Below, piece after piece: positions 1-9,279 of a DNA stretch of 36,116 nt. The notes beneath the pieces were generated by a model. That model saw only the letters and a list, made by a program, of their open reading frames with translations. It did not search any database and was not told the DNA's origin. Source of the stretch: Anaerolinea sp. (lineage in GTDB: Bacteria > Chloroflexota > Anaerolineae > SpSt-313); assembly GCA_020725765.1 (NCBI GenBank), contig DYEI01000505.1, forward strand, positions 1-36,116, given 5' to 3'. Positions within the stretch are counted from its first letter, which is position 1; each line of letters starts with the position of its first letter. A program made the translations under genes and the position numbers.

Positions 1-60
1 GCAGGCCGCGGGCGCCTGCGCTCCCCCCAGGCCACTTGTGGGTAATGGACAGCCCTGAAA
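1..60 (+). repeat. intergenic repeat family copy D (at the window start)
   Basis: gcaggccgcgggcgcctgcgctccccccaggccacttgtgggtaatggacagcc shares the acttgtgggtaatgga core with copy C and the left flank with copy E. Confidence 0.8.
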
Positions 61-261
61 GGGCGGGGGGAGGTGGCTCATGCAGGCCCCAAAGACCAGA
101 CTCGAGAGGAATGCCCTGAGGCGGAGGCCTGACGATAGAGGATCCTTACGCCTGCACAGGCGGATGGAGGCCATCGGCGCCTGAAGCGAGAGGGTGCCCG
201 GCACGCAGCAGCAAACAACGCTCAGCCGGACATCCCTGAGGCATGCCCAAACGCAACCCGG

Positions 262-1455
262 CTAGAGGAGTGCCCGGCGCACAGTGTCGAGGGCGACGAC
301 GACCACCCAGGGCACGGCCAGCTCGGCGGGTCGGCCCGAAAAGTCACGCTCGTGCACGAGCGCCCGGTCGCCGGTATCGAGTGCGATGCACACCACCCCT
401 TCGGGCGCTCCACGGGGAGAGAGCACCGCCAGGCCCCAGTCCGTGCCCTGCACCTCGCGGATGCGACGCGCGGCGGCCGCCACGAGCTCTCGTACGGGCT
501 CGGCCGCCTGCAGGCCGAGACGCTCGGCGAGCGCCGTGCCCTGCGCCACCAGGCTTCCCCGGAACCATTTCCCCTCGCGGTCGGCAGCGCTCAACCGCCC
601 GGCAATCGCTCCGGCCGTCACGGTCTCTACGGCGGCGAGCGTGCGCCCATGGCGCCGCAGCAGATCGATCACGACCCCCTCGAGCGTCTCGTCGTCGGCA
701 CCATAGATGCAATCCCCGAGCCGTCGGCGCACTTCCGCCTCGGTCTCGGCGATCAGGCGAGCCGCCTCTTCTTCGCTCTCCGCCTTGGCAGCGATGCGCA
801 CGTCCGTCTGGCCCGGATGGGCAGAGAGCCCCACGGTGGGGTTGGCTGCGCGCTCGAGGTCCCCAATCAGCGCGTCAACCTGGCTCTCGCCGATAGCGCA
901 GGTGTGGAGGTTGCGAACCTTGATGACGCCCCTGAGGTCGAGCTTGTCCCGCAGGTAGGGGAGGACGGTGTGCTCCATGAGGTAACGCATCTCTGCCGGC
1001 ACACCGGGCAGGCAGATGACGATCCCGGCCGCATCCTCCACAATAAAGCCGGGCGCCGTGCCGACCGGGTTGTGGATGGCGATGGCGCCCTGCGGCAGGT
1101 GGGCCTGGCGCAGGTTGTTCTCGGTCATCCGCGTGCCACGCCGCCGGAAGATGGCCTCGATCTCGGGGATCAGCTCCTCCCGAAGCTCGAGAGGGCGGCC
1201 TGTCGCCGCCGCCACGGCCTCGCGCGTCACATCATCGACCGTCGGCCCGAGGCCACCGGTGGCAATGACCACACCGGAGCGGGTCAGGGCCTGCCTGAGG
1301 ATGGCGGCAATGCGGGCCTCGTTGTCGCCCACCGTCGTCTTGTAGTAGAGGTCGAGCCCGATGCTCGCAAGCTGCCGGGCGATGTAGGCGGCATTGGTGT
1401 CCACGATCTGACCGAGCAGCAGCTCGGTGCCAATGGAGATGATCTCTGCCTGCAT
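262..1455 (-). CDS. cinA: CinA-like competence/damage-inducible protein (MoaB-like N-terminal domain plus degenerate CinA C-terminal domain)
   Basis: Starts MQAEIISIGTELLLGQIVDTNAAYIARQLASIG; contains ATGGLGPTVDDVTREAVA and LPGVPAEM, typical of CinA. The C-terminal domain has AVETVTAGAIAGRL where ESCTGG is expected. Confidence 0.93.
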   Translation of the reverse strand: MQAEIISIGTELLLGQIVDTNAAYIARQLASIGLDLYYKTTVGDNEARIAAILRQALTRSGVVIATGGLGPTVDDVTREAVAAATGRPLELREELIPEIEAIFRRRGTRMTENNLRQAHLPQGAIAIHNPVGTAPGFIVEDAAGIVICLPGVPAEMRYLMEHTVLPYLRDKLDLRGVIKVRNLHTCAIGESQVDALIGDLERAANPTVGLSAHPGQTDVRIAAKAESEEEAARLIAETEAEVRRRLGDCIYGADDETLEGVVIDLLRRHGRTLAAVETVTAGAIAGRLSAADREGKWFRGSLVAQGTALAERLGLQAAEPVRELVAAAARRIREVQGTDWGLAVLSPRGAPEGVVCIALDTGDRALVHERDFSGRPAELAVPWVVVVALDTVRRALL

Positions 1456-1512
1456 AATCCCGTTCCTGGTCGCCGCGGGTACCCCCGCGAGGGCGGCGTG
1501 CCCCGGCCACGC

Positions 1513-2619
1513 CTACAGCAAGTCGTGCCGACCGGCCCGCCGGAGCTTCTCGACGAGCTGCCGAACATCCTGGGCCCGGCTCTTCGGACAGACAAGCAGC
1601 ACATCGCCGGTGTCGACGACGATGAGCCCGCGCAGGCCGATGGTAGCAACCGTCCGGCCGGGCGCATAGATCAGCGAGTCCTCTGTATCGAGATCGAGGT
1701 GCTCGCCCTCGCCGAGGACCACGTTCCCGCCGCTCCTCGTGGACATCAGGTCGGCCAGGCTCGCCCAGCTGCCGACGTCGCTCCATCCAATGTCGGCCGG
1801 CACGACGGCGACCTGGTCGGCGCGCTCCATGATGCCGACGTCGATGCTGACACTGGGCGTGTCGTCCCACACCTCCGCCAGCGTGGCCTCGAGAGCTGCC
1901 GTACCCCAGACCGCGGCAATGCGGTCAAGCTGCTGGCTGAGGTCGGGCAGCCACTGACGCATCGCCTCCAGGATCGTATCGACGCGCCACACGAACATCC
2001 CCGAGTTCCACAGGCAGCGCCCACTGCGGACAAACCCGGCAGCCTGCTCTGCAGGAGGCTTTTCGATGAACCGGCTGACCCTGAAGACCGAGATGCCTCG
2101 AATGCGACGCATGAGACGCCCGCGCTCGATGTACCCATAGGCCGTTTCGGGGTAGCCCGGGCGGATCCCGAGGGTGACCAGTTGCCCGGCGGCGGCCACC
2201 TCTGCCGCTACGAGGAGCAGCTCACGGAAGCGGGCTGCATCGGCGATGACATGGTCGGCATGGAGGGAGACCATCACCGCCCCGGGATCGGCATGCGAGA
2301 CGGCGACGGCGCCAAGTCCCACGCTAGGGGCGGTGCCGCGCCCTGAGGGCTCGACGATGATATTGGACGCAGGGAGGTCGGGCAACTGCTCCCGGACCTG
2401 CCCGGCGTACTCCCGGCCGGTCACAACACGGATCCGCTCCAGGGGCACGAGCGGCGCCACCCGGTCCACCGTGTTCTGGAGCATGGTGCGCCGGTCGACG
2501 ATGTCGAGCAGTTGCTTCGGGCAGCGCCGGCGGCTGCGCGGCCACAGGCGTGTCCCCACTCCGCCAGCGAGGATAACCACGTGCAGTCTGTCGCTCAATC
2601 CGCCCTGTCCAGGCGGCAT
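1513..2619 (-). CDS. mannose-1-phosphate guanylyltransferase
   Basis: VVILAGGVGTRLWPRSRRRCPKQLL nucleotidyltransferase motif; FIEKP and WNSGMFVW motifs. Start at 2619 preferred because ggaggagg precedes the ATG (ORF track extends to 2646). Confidence 0.9.
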   Translation of the reverse strand: MPPGQGGLSDRLHVVILAGGVGTRLWPRSRRRCPKQLLDIVDRRTMLQNTVDRVAPLVPLERIRVVTGREYAGQVREQLPDLPASNIIVEPSGRGTAPSVGLGAVAVSHADPGAVMVSLHADHVIADAARFRELLLVAAEVAAAGQLVTLGIRPGYPETAYGYIERGRLMRRIRGISVFRVSRFIEKPPAEQAAGFVRSGRCLWNSGMFVWRVDTILEAMRQWLPDLSQQLDRIAAVWGTAALEATLAEVWDDTPSVSIDVGIMERADQVAVVPADIGWSDVGSWASLADLMSTRSGGNVVLGEGEHLDLDTEDSLIYAPGRTVATIGLRGLIVVDTGDVLLVCPKSRAQDVRQLVEKLRRAGRHDLL

Positions 2620-2671
2620 AGGCCTCCTCCGGAGAGAGTCTGTCACGGCAGTCGATCTTGCGTTGCTTCCT

Positions 2672-3793
2672 CTAGTCCACCCGATAGCTCACGTGGGACT
2701 CCCGGGCAAGCGCGTAGCTCATGGCCCCGACACGATGGATCAGACCTTTGAGCTCCATCAGTGCGAGGGCCGAGGACACCTCGGCGATGGGCAACTGCAC
2801 CTCTCGCCCCAGATCGTCGATATGCATCGGCTCGCTGGAGAGGTGAGATAGCAGCTTGGCCTCGACCTCGTTCTCGGGGATGAGCTCACGGATCTCGGCC
2901 TGCTGTGGCAGCATCGTGAGGTTGAGCTCTTCGAGGATGTCCTGCACGCAGGTGACGAGCTTGGCCTCGCCAGCCTGCACGAGCCGGTTGGTGCCACTGC
3001 TGCGACGGGAGAGGGCGCTTCCGGGCACTGCAAAGGTCTCGCGACCCTGCTCCAGTGCAAAGCGCGCGGTGATAAGGGCGCCGCTCGTCTCGCCCGCCTC
3101 TACCACGAGGGTGCCCAGAGAGAGCCCGCTGATGATGCGATTACGTGCCGGAAAGTTGCCGGCCTCCGGCTTGGTGCCGAAGGGATACTCGCTGATGACG
3201 GCCCCGTTCGCAACAATCTGCCGCGCAAGGTCGAGGTGCTCGGGCGGGTAGACGCGGTCCAGCCCTGAACCCAGGACGGCGATGGTGCGGCCGCCAGCGG
3301 CGAGGGCGGCATGGTGGGCCTCGGCGTCAATCCCGCGCGCCAGCCCGCTGACAACGGTGATCTGGCTCCGCGCGAGGTCGCCCGCGAGGATACGCGTCAT
3401 CTCCAGCCCGTAGGCGGAGGGGCGACGTGTCCCGACGACCGCTACCGCCCACTCATCGGCCGGGGTCAGAGAGCCTCGCACGTAGAGGACGGGTGGGGGC
3501 GTGCTGATCTCGCGAAGCCGCGGAGGGTAGGCGTCGTCGTCCCAGGTGAGCACGGTGACGCCGGCGCGCTCGACGCGCTCGACTTCCCGGTCGAGGTCAA
3601 GGGCCCGCCGTGCCGCGAGGAGGTTGGCCAGGGAGCGCCTGTCCAGCCCTGCCGCCTGCAGCTCGCTGGAGTCGGCGTTCCAGGCGGCCTCGGGCGAGCC
3701 GAAGTGGTTGAGGAGCGCCCGCAGGCGCATCGGGCCGATCTGCGGCACGATGCTGAAGCCGACCCAATAGCGAAGTTGCGAGCGCGTCACCAC
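2672..3793 (-). CDS. dprA: DNA-processing protein DprA (Smf) with C-terminal winged-helix-like domain
   Basis: VVGTRRPSAYGLEMT, VSGLARGIDAEAHHAAL, GSGLDRVYPPEHLDLA, RNRIISGLS. Confidence 0.95.
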   Translation of the reverse strand: MVTRSQLRYWVGFSIVPQIGPMRLRALLNHFGSPEAAWNADSSELQAAGLDRRSLANLLAARRALDLDREVERVERAGVTVLTWDDDAYPPRLREISTPPPVLYVRGSLTPADEWAVAVVGTRRPSAYGLEMTRILAGDLARSQITVVSGLARGIDAEAHHAALAAGGRTIAVLGSGLDRVYPPEHLDLARQIVANGAVISEYPFGTKPEAGNFPARNRIISGLSLGTLVVEAGETSGALITARFALEQGRETFAVPGSALSRRSSGTNRLVQAGEAKLVTCVQDILEELNLTMLPQQAEIRELIPENEVEAKLLSHLSSEPMHIDDLGREVQLPIAEVSSALALMELKGLIHRVGAMSYALARESHVSYRVD

Positions 3794-3796
3794 GTA

Positions 3797-4366
3797 TCAC
3801 GCCTCTTCCTCATCGATCAGGCCCGGAGGGAGCGTGACGATCAGGCGCTGCCGCTCGAGGTCGACCTCCTGCACGACATCAGCCAGTGCTGGGATGAGTA
3901 TCTCGCGGCCACGCTGCTCGACGACATAGACGTCGTTGCTGCCCGTCTCCAGAATCTCGGAGACGGTCCCCAGATACTCGCCGCCCGTCGTGTACACATC
4001 CAGGCCGAGGATCTGATGGTGGTAGTACTCGTGTTCCTCCAGAGGCATCGCCTCTGAGACCGGCACATAGAGCAACTCGTCCCGCAGGCCGGCGGCTTCC
4101 TCCGGCGAGTCGACACCCTCCAGCTTGAGGACGACGTTCCCCTTATGCAGCCGCGCCGACTGCAGGCGATACACCCTGTGCTCCTCGCCAACGGTGATCT
4201 CCTGCAGCACGGCAAAGCGCTCCGGGAACTGGGTGAGGATCTCGGCTCGCACCTCTCCGCGGACGCCCCACGGCGCGAGTATCCGGCCGACGACGAGATG
4301 CGTCGGCTCCTCGCGCCGCGGACCGCCCCCATGCGGCGCCCTCCGGACCGATTCGGCGCGGGGCAT
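3797..4366 (-). CDS. rimM: 16S rRNA processing/ribosome maturation factor RimM
   Basis: LVVGRILAPWGVRGEVRAEILTQFPERF and EYYHHQILGLDVYTTGGEYLGTVSEILETGSNDVYVV. Start at 4366 chosen to limit overlap with the upstream KH gene (ORF track extends to 4480). Confidence 0.92.
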   Translation of the reverse strand: MPRAESVRRAPHGGGPRREEPTHLVVGRILAPWGVRGEVRAEILTQFPERFAVLQEITVGEEHRVYRLQSARLHKGNVVLKLEGVDSPEEAAGLRDELLYVPVSEAMPLEEHEYYHHQILGLDVYTTGGEYLGTVSEILETGSNDVYVVEQRGREILIPALADVVQEVDLERQRLIVTLPPGLIDEEEA

Positions 4367-4377
4367 GCGCCTGCCGG

Positions 4378-4632
4378 TCACACGATCTCCAGGATGGCGC
4401 GCCGCCTCTTGCGCGTGGAGGCCACACGCAGGAGCGTGCGCATGGCGTTGGCCACCCTGCCCTGCCGTCCGATGACCCACCCCTTGTCGGCCGGGCGGAC
4501 ACGCAGCTCATAGATCACCGCATGTGCGCCGCTGGTCTCGGTGACGCGCACGTCCTCCGGATGGTCGACGAGGGAGCGAGCAATGTACTCAATCAGCTCT
4601 TGCACTGCTCTGACCTCGATAGCCTGCTGCAC
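4378..4632 (-). CDS. khpA: KH-domain RNA-binding protein (KhpA/YlqC family)
   Basis: ELIEYIARSLVDHPEDVRV plus KH core GWVIGRQGRVANAMRTLLRVA; sits between rpsP and rimM as usual. Confidence 0.92.
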   Translation of the reverse strand: MQQAIEVRAVQELIEYIARSLVDHPEDVRVTETSGAHAVIYELRVRPADKGWVIGRQGRVANAMRTLLRVASTRKRRRAILEIV

Positions 4633-4637
4633 GGCCG

Positions 4638-4922
4638 CTAGAGTGCGGCCTCGCCCGCCGGCTGGGTCGGGGCCGCCAGCCTGTCCATGATGCCGAGGCT
4701 GCGCAGCATCTTGGCGACGACCTCGGTTGGCTGGGCGCCCTGGCGCAGCCAGTGCAGGGCGCGTTCCTCGTCGATATGAACAGTCGGAGGCTCGGTCCGC
4801 GGATTGTAGTGGCCGATCGTCTCCAGAAACCTCCCGTCCCGTGGCGAGCGGGAGTCGGCGACCACGATTCGGTACGACGGTTGCTTCTTGGCGCCCACAC
4901 GACGCAGGCGGATCTTGACCAT
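4638..4922 (-). CDS. rpsP: 30S ribosomal protein S16
   Basis: [41 protein letters not shown]. Confidence 0.98.
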   Translation of the reverse strand: MVKIRLRRVGAKKQPSYRIVVADSRSPRDGRFLETIGHYNPRTEPPTVHIDEERALHWLRQGAQPTEVVAKMLRSLGIMDRLAAPTQPAGEAAL

Positions 4923-4965
4923 CCTGTAAAAAGACCTCCTGTCGGCTTCAAGCCTGCTACGCGAC

Positions 4966-6288
4966 CTACTGGAAGAGGGAGAACAGCCCCCGCCCTCGGC
5001 CGCTTGAGAACTGCTTCATGAGACGCTGCATATCGCGGAACTGGTGCAGGAGCTGATTGACCTCCTGCACCGACGTGCCGCTGCCCATAGCGATGCGCCG
5101 CTTGCGACTGCCGTTAAGGATCTGCGGGTCGCGGCGCTCAGCTGGCGTCATAGAGTCGATGATCGCCTCGATACGCTTCAGTTGCTTCTCGGGGAGATCC
5201 GCCGGAAGCTGGCGGCTGACCTGGCTGAAACCAGGAATCATCTCCAGCACCTGCTGCAGTGGACCCATCTTTCGGACCTCGCGCAGCTGCTGTCGGAAAT
5301 CCTCCAGATCAAAGCTGGCTTCGCGGAGCTTTTGCTCCATCTTGCGCGCCTGCTCCTCATCGAAGAGGGCCTCGGCCTTCTCGATCAGGGTCAGGACGTC
5401 GCCCATGCCCAGGATGCGCGACGCCAGACGGTCCGGATGGAAAGGCTCCAGGGCGTCGGTCTTTTCACCAACGCCGAGGAACTTGATCGGAACCCCCGTG
5501 ACACTCCGTATCGAGAGGGCAGCGCCGCCGCGAGCGTCCCCGTCGATCTTGGTGAGGATCAGGCCGGTCAGCCCCAGCCGAGCGTGAAACCCCTCGGCGA
5601 CGCGCACCGCCTCCTGCCCGGTCATGGCATCGGCAACGAGAAGAACCTCACGGGGATGCACGAGCCGGCTGATTCGCTCGAGCTCGTCCATCATCTCGTC
5701 GTCGATCTGCAGGCGCCCCGCCGTGTCGAGTATAACGACGCTGTAGGCACCGCCGGCGGCCATCTTGACGGCGCGCGCGGCGACCTCCTCTGGCCTCGTC
5801 CGCACATCCTCGGCGTGCACAGGAATGCCAAGCTGCCGGCCAAGCACCTCGAGCTGCGTGATGGCGGCCGGCCGGTAGGGGTCCGCCGCAACCAGGAGCG
5901 GCTTGTGCCCATCGCGGCGCAGGTAGAGGGCCAGCTTGGCGGCCATCGTCGTCTTGCCCGAGCCCTGGAGGCCGACGAGCATGATGACATGAGGCGCCTG
6001 GCCAGAAAGGTTCAGCTTTGCCGGCTGACCCAGCAGCGCGATCAGCTCCTCGTGCACGATTTTGACCATCTGCTGGGCCGGCGTGAGGCTCTTGGCCACC
6101 TCAGCGCCGATGGCACGCTCGCGCACCCTGGCTATAAAGTCTTTGACGACGCGGTAGTTGACGTCCGCCTCCAGCAGTGCAAGGCGGACCTCGCGCAGCC
6201 CCGCGTCTACATCGCTTTCCGACAGGCGGCCCTTGCGCGCAAGCTTGCTAAAGGTCGCCTGCAGCTTTTCACTCAGGTTCTCAAACAT
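4966..6288 (-). CDS. ffh: signal recognition particle protein Ffh
   Basis: [45 protein letters not shown]-domain [20 protein letters not shown]. Confidence 0.98.
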   Translation of the reverse strand: MFENLSEKLQATFSKLARKGRLSESDVDAGLREVRLALLEADVNYRVVKDFIARVRERAIGAEVAKSLTPAQQMVKIVHEELIALLGQPAKLNLSGQAPHVIMLVGLQGSGKTTMAAKLALYLRRDGHKPLLVAADPYRPAAITQLEVLGRQLGIPVHAEDVRTRPEEVAARAVKMAAGGAYSVVILDTAGRLQIDDEMMDELERISRLVHPREVLLVADAMTGQEAVRVAEGFHARLGLTGLILTKIDGDARGGAALSIRSVTGVPIKFLGVGEKTDALEPFHPDRLASRILGMGDVLTLIEKAEALFDEEQARKMEQKLREASFDLEDFRQQLREVRKMGPLQQVLEMIPGFSQVSRQLPADLPEKQLKRIEAIIDSMTPAERRDPQILNGSRKRRIAMGSGTSVQEVNQLLHQFRDMQRLMKQFSSGRGRGLFSLFQ

Positions 6289-6639
6289 GGCACATCCAGG
6301 AAGAGTGGCATCCGGCGGCCACTCGAACCGTCATTCTACCCGACTTGACGGGATTAGTCAAACCCTGCGCAGCCGTGATGCATGGAGTCCTGCAGCTCGT
6401 CCACAGAGCTGCAGCCCTTCGCCACCACTGGCTCCCTCACCATCGCCTGATGTTCAGTCATAGCGCCCGCAGGGTTCGGCAACCTCCACACGCTTGAAGA
6501 TGTTGGCGTCAGGCGTGTCCCGCCCACACTGGTCGCCGGTTGAGAGGATGAACCGTCCCCTGCCGCTGCGGCATCGATGGCCTCCCGCGCCGCGCGCTCG
6601 ACCTCCTCGGGCGTGCCTTCAAGGGCGGGCAGCCTTCTT

Positions 6640-6748
6640 CGGCCGTGGGGCGAGGGCATCGCCCATCGAGGGCCCCCGCCCCGCCCCCGCCGCGGTGCTA
6701 TCACAAGTGGCCTGGGGAGAGCGTAGGCGCCCGTGGCCTGCGCGGCAT
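6640..6748 (-). repeat. intergenic repeat family copy E (minus orientation)
   Basis: Reverse complement gcaggccacgggcgcctacgctctccccaggccacttgtgatagcaccgcggcgg matches positions 1-60 closely, with the GGTAATGG portion of the core missing. Confidence 0.75.
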
Positions 6749-6759
6749 CTTGCGGAGCC

Positions 6760-6816
6760 GCCCCCACCCCTCCCCCTCGCGGACGCATTGCGTCCGCGAG
6801 GGGGAGGGGTGGGGGC
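6760..6816. repeat. 57-nt near-perfect palindrome (28-nt arms, 1-nt centre)
   Basis: gcccccacccctccccctcgcggacgca-t-tgcgtccgcgagggggaggggtgggggc. Confidence 0.95.
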
Positions 6817-6992
6817 ACTCCGGAGTTGCAGCCCATCGCGGCTGCCCCTCGGGGTGTTCCGAGCACCCGTGTGAGCGGCGGACGGTCCCCTCGGATGAGG
6901 ACCGCAGGGCTGCCTCATGCGCCGTGACACTGTGCAGCCCGATTCATCGGTAATGCATAGCGTGCCGCGGGGGCGGGGAATCCACAATCCCC
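6817..6992 (+). repeat. intergenic repeat family copy A
   Basis: gttgcagcccatcgcggctgccc...cgtgacactgtgcagcccgattcatcggtaatgcatagcgtgccgcgggggcggggaatcc aligns with copies B and C. Confidence 0.82.
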
Positions 6993-7119
6993 AACGGCGC
7001 TGGAGGCCGGCACAGGGCGTCCGCGCCCCGGCAGGCGCCAGCGCTGAGATCAAGAGACACAGGCCGCAGCGGAGGCCCCGCGGGCTTGCGGATTCGGCGG
7101 ACCCGCCGGGCGACGCGGG

Positions 7120-7965
7120 CTACAGAGGGTTCAGCCTGGAGGTCGCCATCCAAAAGATGGCCAGCAGCACGCGGTACACCTGCCTGAAACTCTCGCCCAC
7201 GTAGCGCACCGTGCGGTCGCCATCGTATCCGATCTCGGGCATCCAGGCTACGGACCGGGCGATCTCTCGCTCGACCAGCTCCACCTCGAGCGTAATCGGC
7301 GGCGTGAACCCGACGGGCCGGGCGGTGCTCAGCCGCTCCACTGCCCGGCGCGCCGCCTGCCGGATGCGCTCACGTGCCTCGATGAGCGGCAGGCACCGCG
7401 CCGCATAGCGCGAGAGGGAGTACTTGACCACCGCGGCCTCGATCTGCCCGCCGCTCCAGCGCTGGATGTCCAGACAGACCCGGTCGTCGCCGGTGATAAG
7501 GACGGTGGGGATACCGTACGAGGCAGCGAGGGAGATGGTCAGCTCGGCCTCGCCGACCGGCTGCCCGTTCACCCGCACGTCGCGCAGGAGCGGCCAGGAG
7601 AGCACGTGGCTCAGGATGGCACTCTCCCCCGCGCGCGCATGCATCCCGATAAGAAACGCCCCATTGTAGCCGCGGCCGAGGTCGGCCTCCTCATAGAAAA
7701 TGACCGGTCGGCCTCTCACGACCTCAACGGCCGGGTGGAGCTCATCCAGCAGGACATTCCGGAGGTCCAGGCCGTGACTCTCATGGAGCACAAAGGAGGC
7801 CGCACCCGCCTCCATCGCACCCTCGACCGCGGCGTTGACATCGCCCGTCAGCCAGCGTTGGGCCATTTGATAGTCGGCCGGCGCCCCATCCCCTTCGGTG
7901 CCGGTCTCCTTCAGACTGGCCACCCCTGAGATGCCCTCGATGTCGGCGGAGATGACGATCCTCAT
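7120..7965 (-). CDS. M55-family D-aminopeptidase (DppA-like)
   Basis: ISADIEGISGV, ESHG, FLIGMHARAG and GQPVGEAEL match the M55 Zn-ligand blocks. Confidence 0.88.
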   Translation of the reverse strand: MRIVISADIEGISGVASLKETGTEGDGAPADYQMAQRWLTGDVNAAVEGAMEAGAASFVLHESHGLDLRNVLLDELHPAVEVVRGRPVIFYEEADLGRGYNGAFLIGMHARAGESAILSHVLSWPLLRDVRVNGQPVGEAELTISLAASYGIPTVLITGDDRVCLDIQRWSGGQIEAAVVKYSLSRYAARCLPLIEARERIRQAARRAVERLSTARPVGFTPPITLEVELVEREIARSVAWMPEIGYDGDRTVRYVGESFRQVYRVLLAIFWMATSRLNPL

Positions 7966-8032
7966 GGCGACCCCCTTCCGACATTTTGGTCGCTCGAACG
8001 CGAGCTATCCCTGCTCGCCGGCTGCGCCCACC

Positions 8033-9049
8033 TCAGGCCGGGGTACGCAGCATCTTCGAAAGCATCGTCACCTCGGCCATGAGGCGCCGGAAACCCTCCA
8101 GGTCCAGCGACTGCTTGCCATCCGAGAGGGCGCGGCTCGGGTCAGGATGGACCTCTACCATCAGCCCATCCGCGCCGCAGGCGACGGCCGCCTTGGCGAG
8201 GGCCGTCACATAGTGACGATCACCCGCCGCGTGCGACGGATCGACAATGATGGGCAGATGGCTCAGCCGCTTGACGACCGGAACGGCGCTCAGGTCCAGG
8301 GTGTTCCGCGTATAGGTTTCAAAGGTCCGGATTCCCCGTTCGCAGAGGATCACCGCCGGGTTGCCCGCATCCAGAACGTACTCGGCCGACATCAGCCACT
8401 CTTCGATCGAAGCCATCATCCCGCGCTTCAGGAGCACTGGCCGGGAAAAGCGCCCGACCGTCTCCAGCAGGGGATAGTTCTGCATGTTCCGCGCCCCGAC
8501 CTGGATCACGTCCACATACTGTGCGGCCATAGGCACGTCCACGACCGAGGTCACCTCGGTGACGATGGCGAGCCCGGTCCGCTCGCGCACCCGAGCCAGA
8601 ATCTCCAGGCCTCGCTCTTTCAGACCCTGAAAGGAGTACGGAGACGTCCGCGGCTTGAAGATGGCTCCGCGCAAGAAGTGTGCCCCCGCCTCCCGCACCG
8701 TCTCCGCGACCTCGAGCAGCATCTCCTCGCTCTCCACGGCGCAGGGTCCGGCGATCACGGCGAGCTCACCGGCCCCGATCGTCCTCCCACCGACGGTGAC
8801 GACCGTGTCCTCCGGATGCAGTTCCCGGGAGGCGAGCTTGAAGGGGTGGAGCACGGTTAGAATCTGCTCCACCCCGGGCAGCGGCTCGATGAGCCTGGCA
8901 AGGCTGTCGCGGTCGCTCACACCGAGCACGCAGACGATCGTCTTCACCTCACCGACGACCACGCGGGTGCGCAATCCCTGCCCCTCGATGACCTCCTTCA
9001 CTCGCTCAACGTCCGCCTCGGGCGCCCCGGCTCTCAGGACAACGATCAT
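8033..9049 (-). CDS. 3-deoxy-7-phosphoheptulonate (DAHP) synthase, AroF/AroG type with N-terminal ferredoxin-like domain
   Basis: VIAGPCAVESEEMLLEVAETVREAGAHFLRGAIFKPRTSPYSFQG and GARNMQNYPLLETVG; PIIVDPSHAAGDRHYV. Confidence 0.96.
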   Translation of the reverse strand: MIVVLRAGAPEADVERVKEVIEGQGLRTRVVVGEVKTIVCVLGVSDRDSLARLIEPLPGVEQILTVLHPFKLASRELHPEDTVVTVGGRTIGAGELAVIAGPCAVESEEMLLEVAETVREAGAHFLRGAIFKPRTSPYSFQGLKERGLEILARVRERTGLAIVTEVTSVVDVPMAAQYVDVIQVGARNMQNYPLLETVGRFSRPVLLKRGMMASIEEWLMSAEYVLDAGNPAVILCERGIRTFETYTRNTLDLSAVPVVKRLSHLPIIVDPSHAAGDRHYVTALAKAAVACGADGLMVEVHPDPSRALSDGKQSLDLEGFRRLMAEVTMLSKMLRTPA

Positions 9050-9279
9050 AGACTCCCCTTCATCTCAAACGTAATCGTCGTCTGGAAAAGAAAACACCGT
9101 TCAGTCTAGACGGGCCGGACGCAGCGTCAAGTAGAGTTGTGCGGCGCCCCGGTTCCGGCCAGTGCATGGAGCCCTCCTGCCCTGCGTCTCGCCACGCAGG
9201 CCGTCCCCGCCATCCTCGGGATACCGATGCCGGGCGATCCTGATGGGCCTGCGCGAGTCCACGGGCGGCGCCCTCCCGC

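Noticed and set aside
352-2346. Long plus-strand ORF (664 aa) opposite cinA and the guanylyltransferase
   Set aside because: Antisense mirror ORF of high-GC coding DNA; no domain motifs, while the minus strand encodes clear conserved proteins.
6354-7053. Overlapping ORFs in the 6.35-7.05 kb intergenic region (170, 144 and 126 aa)
   Set aside because: They run through the palindrome and repeat copies, are Arg/Pro/Gly-rich, and show no SD-supported, family-like protein.
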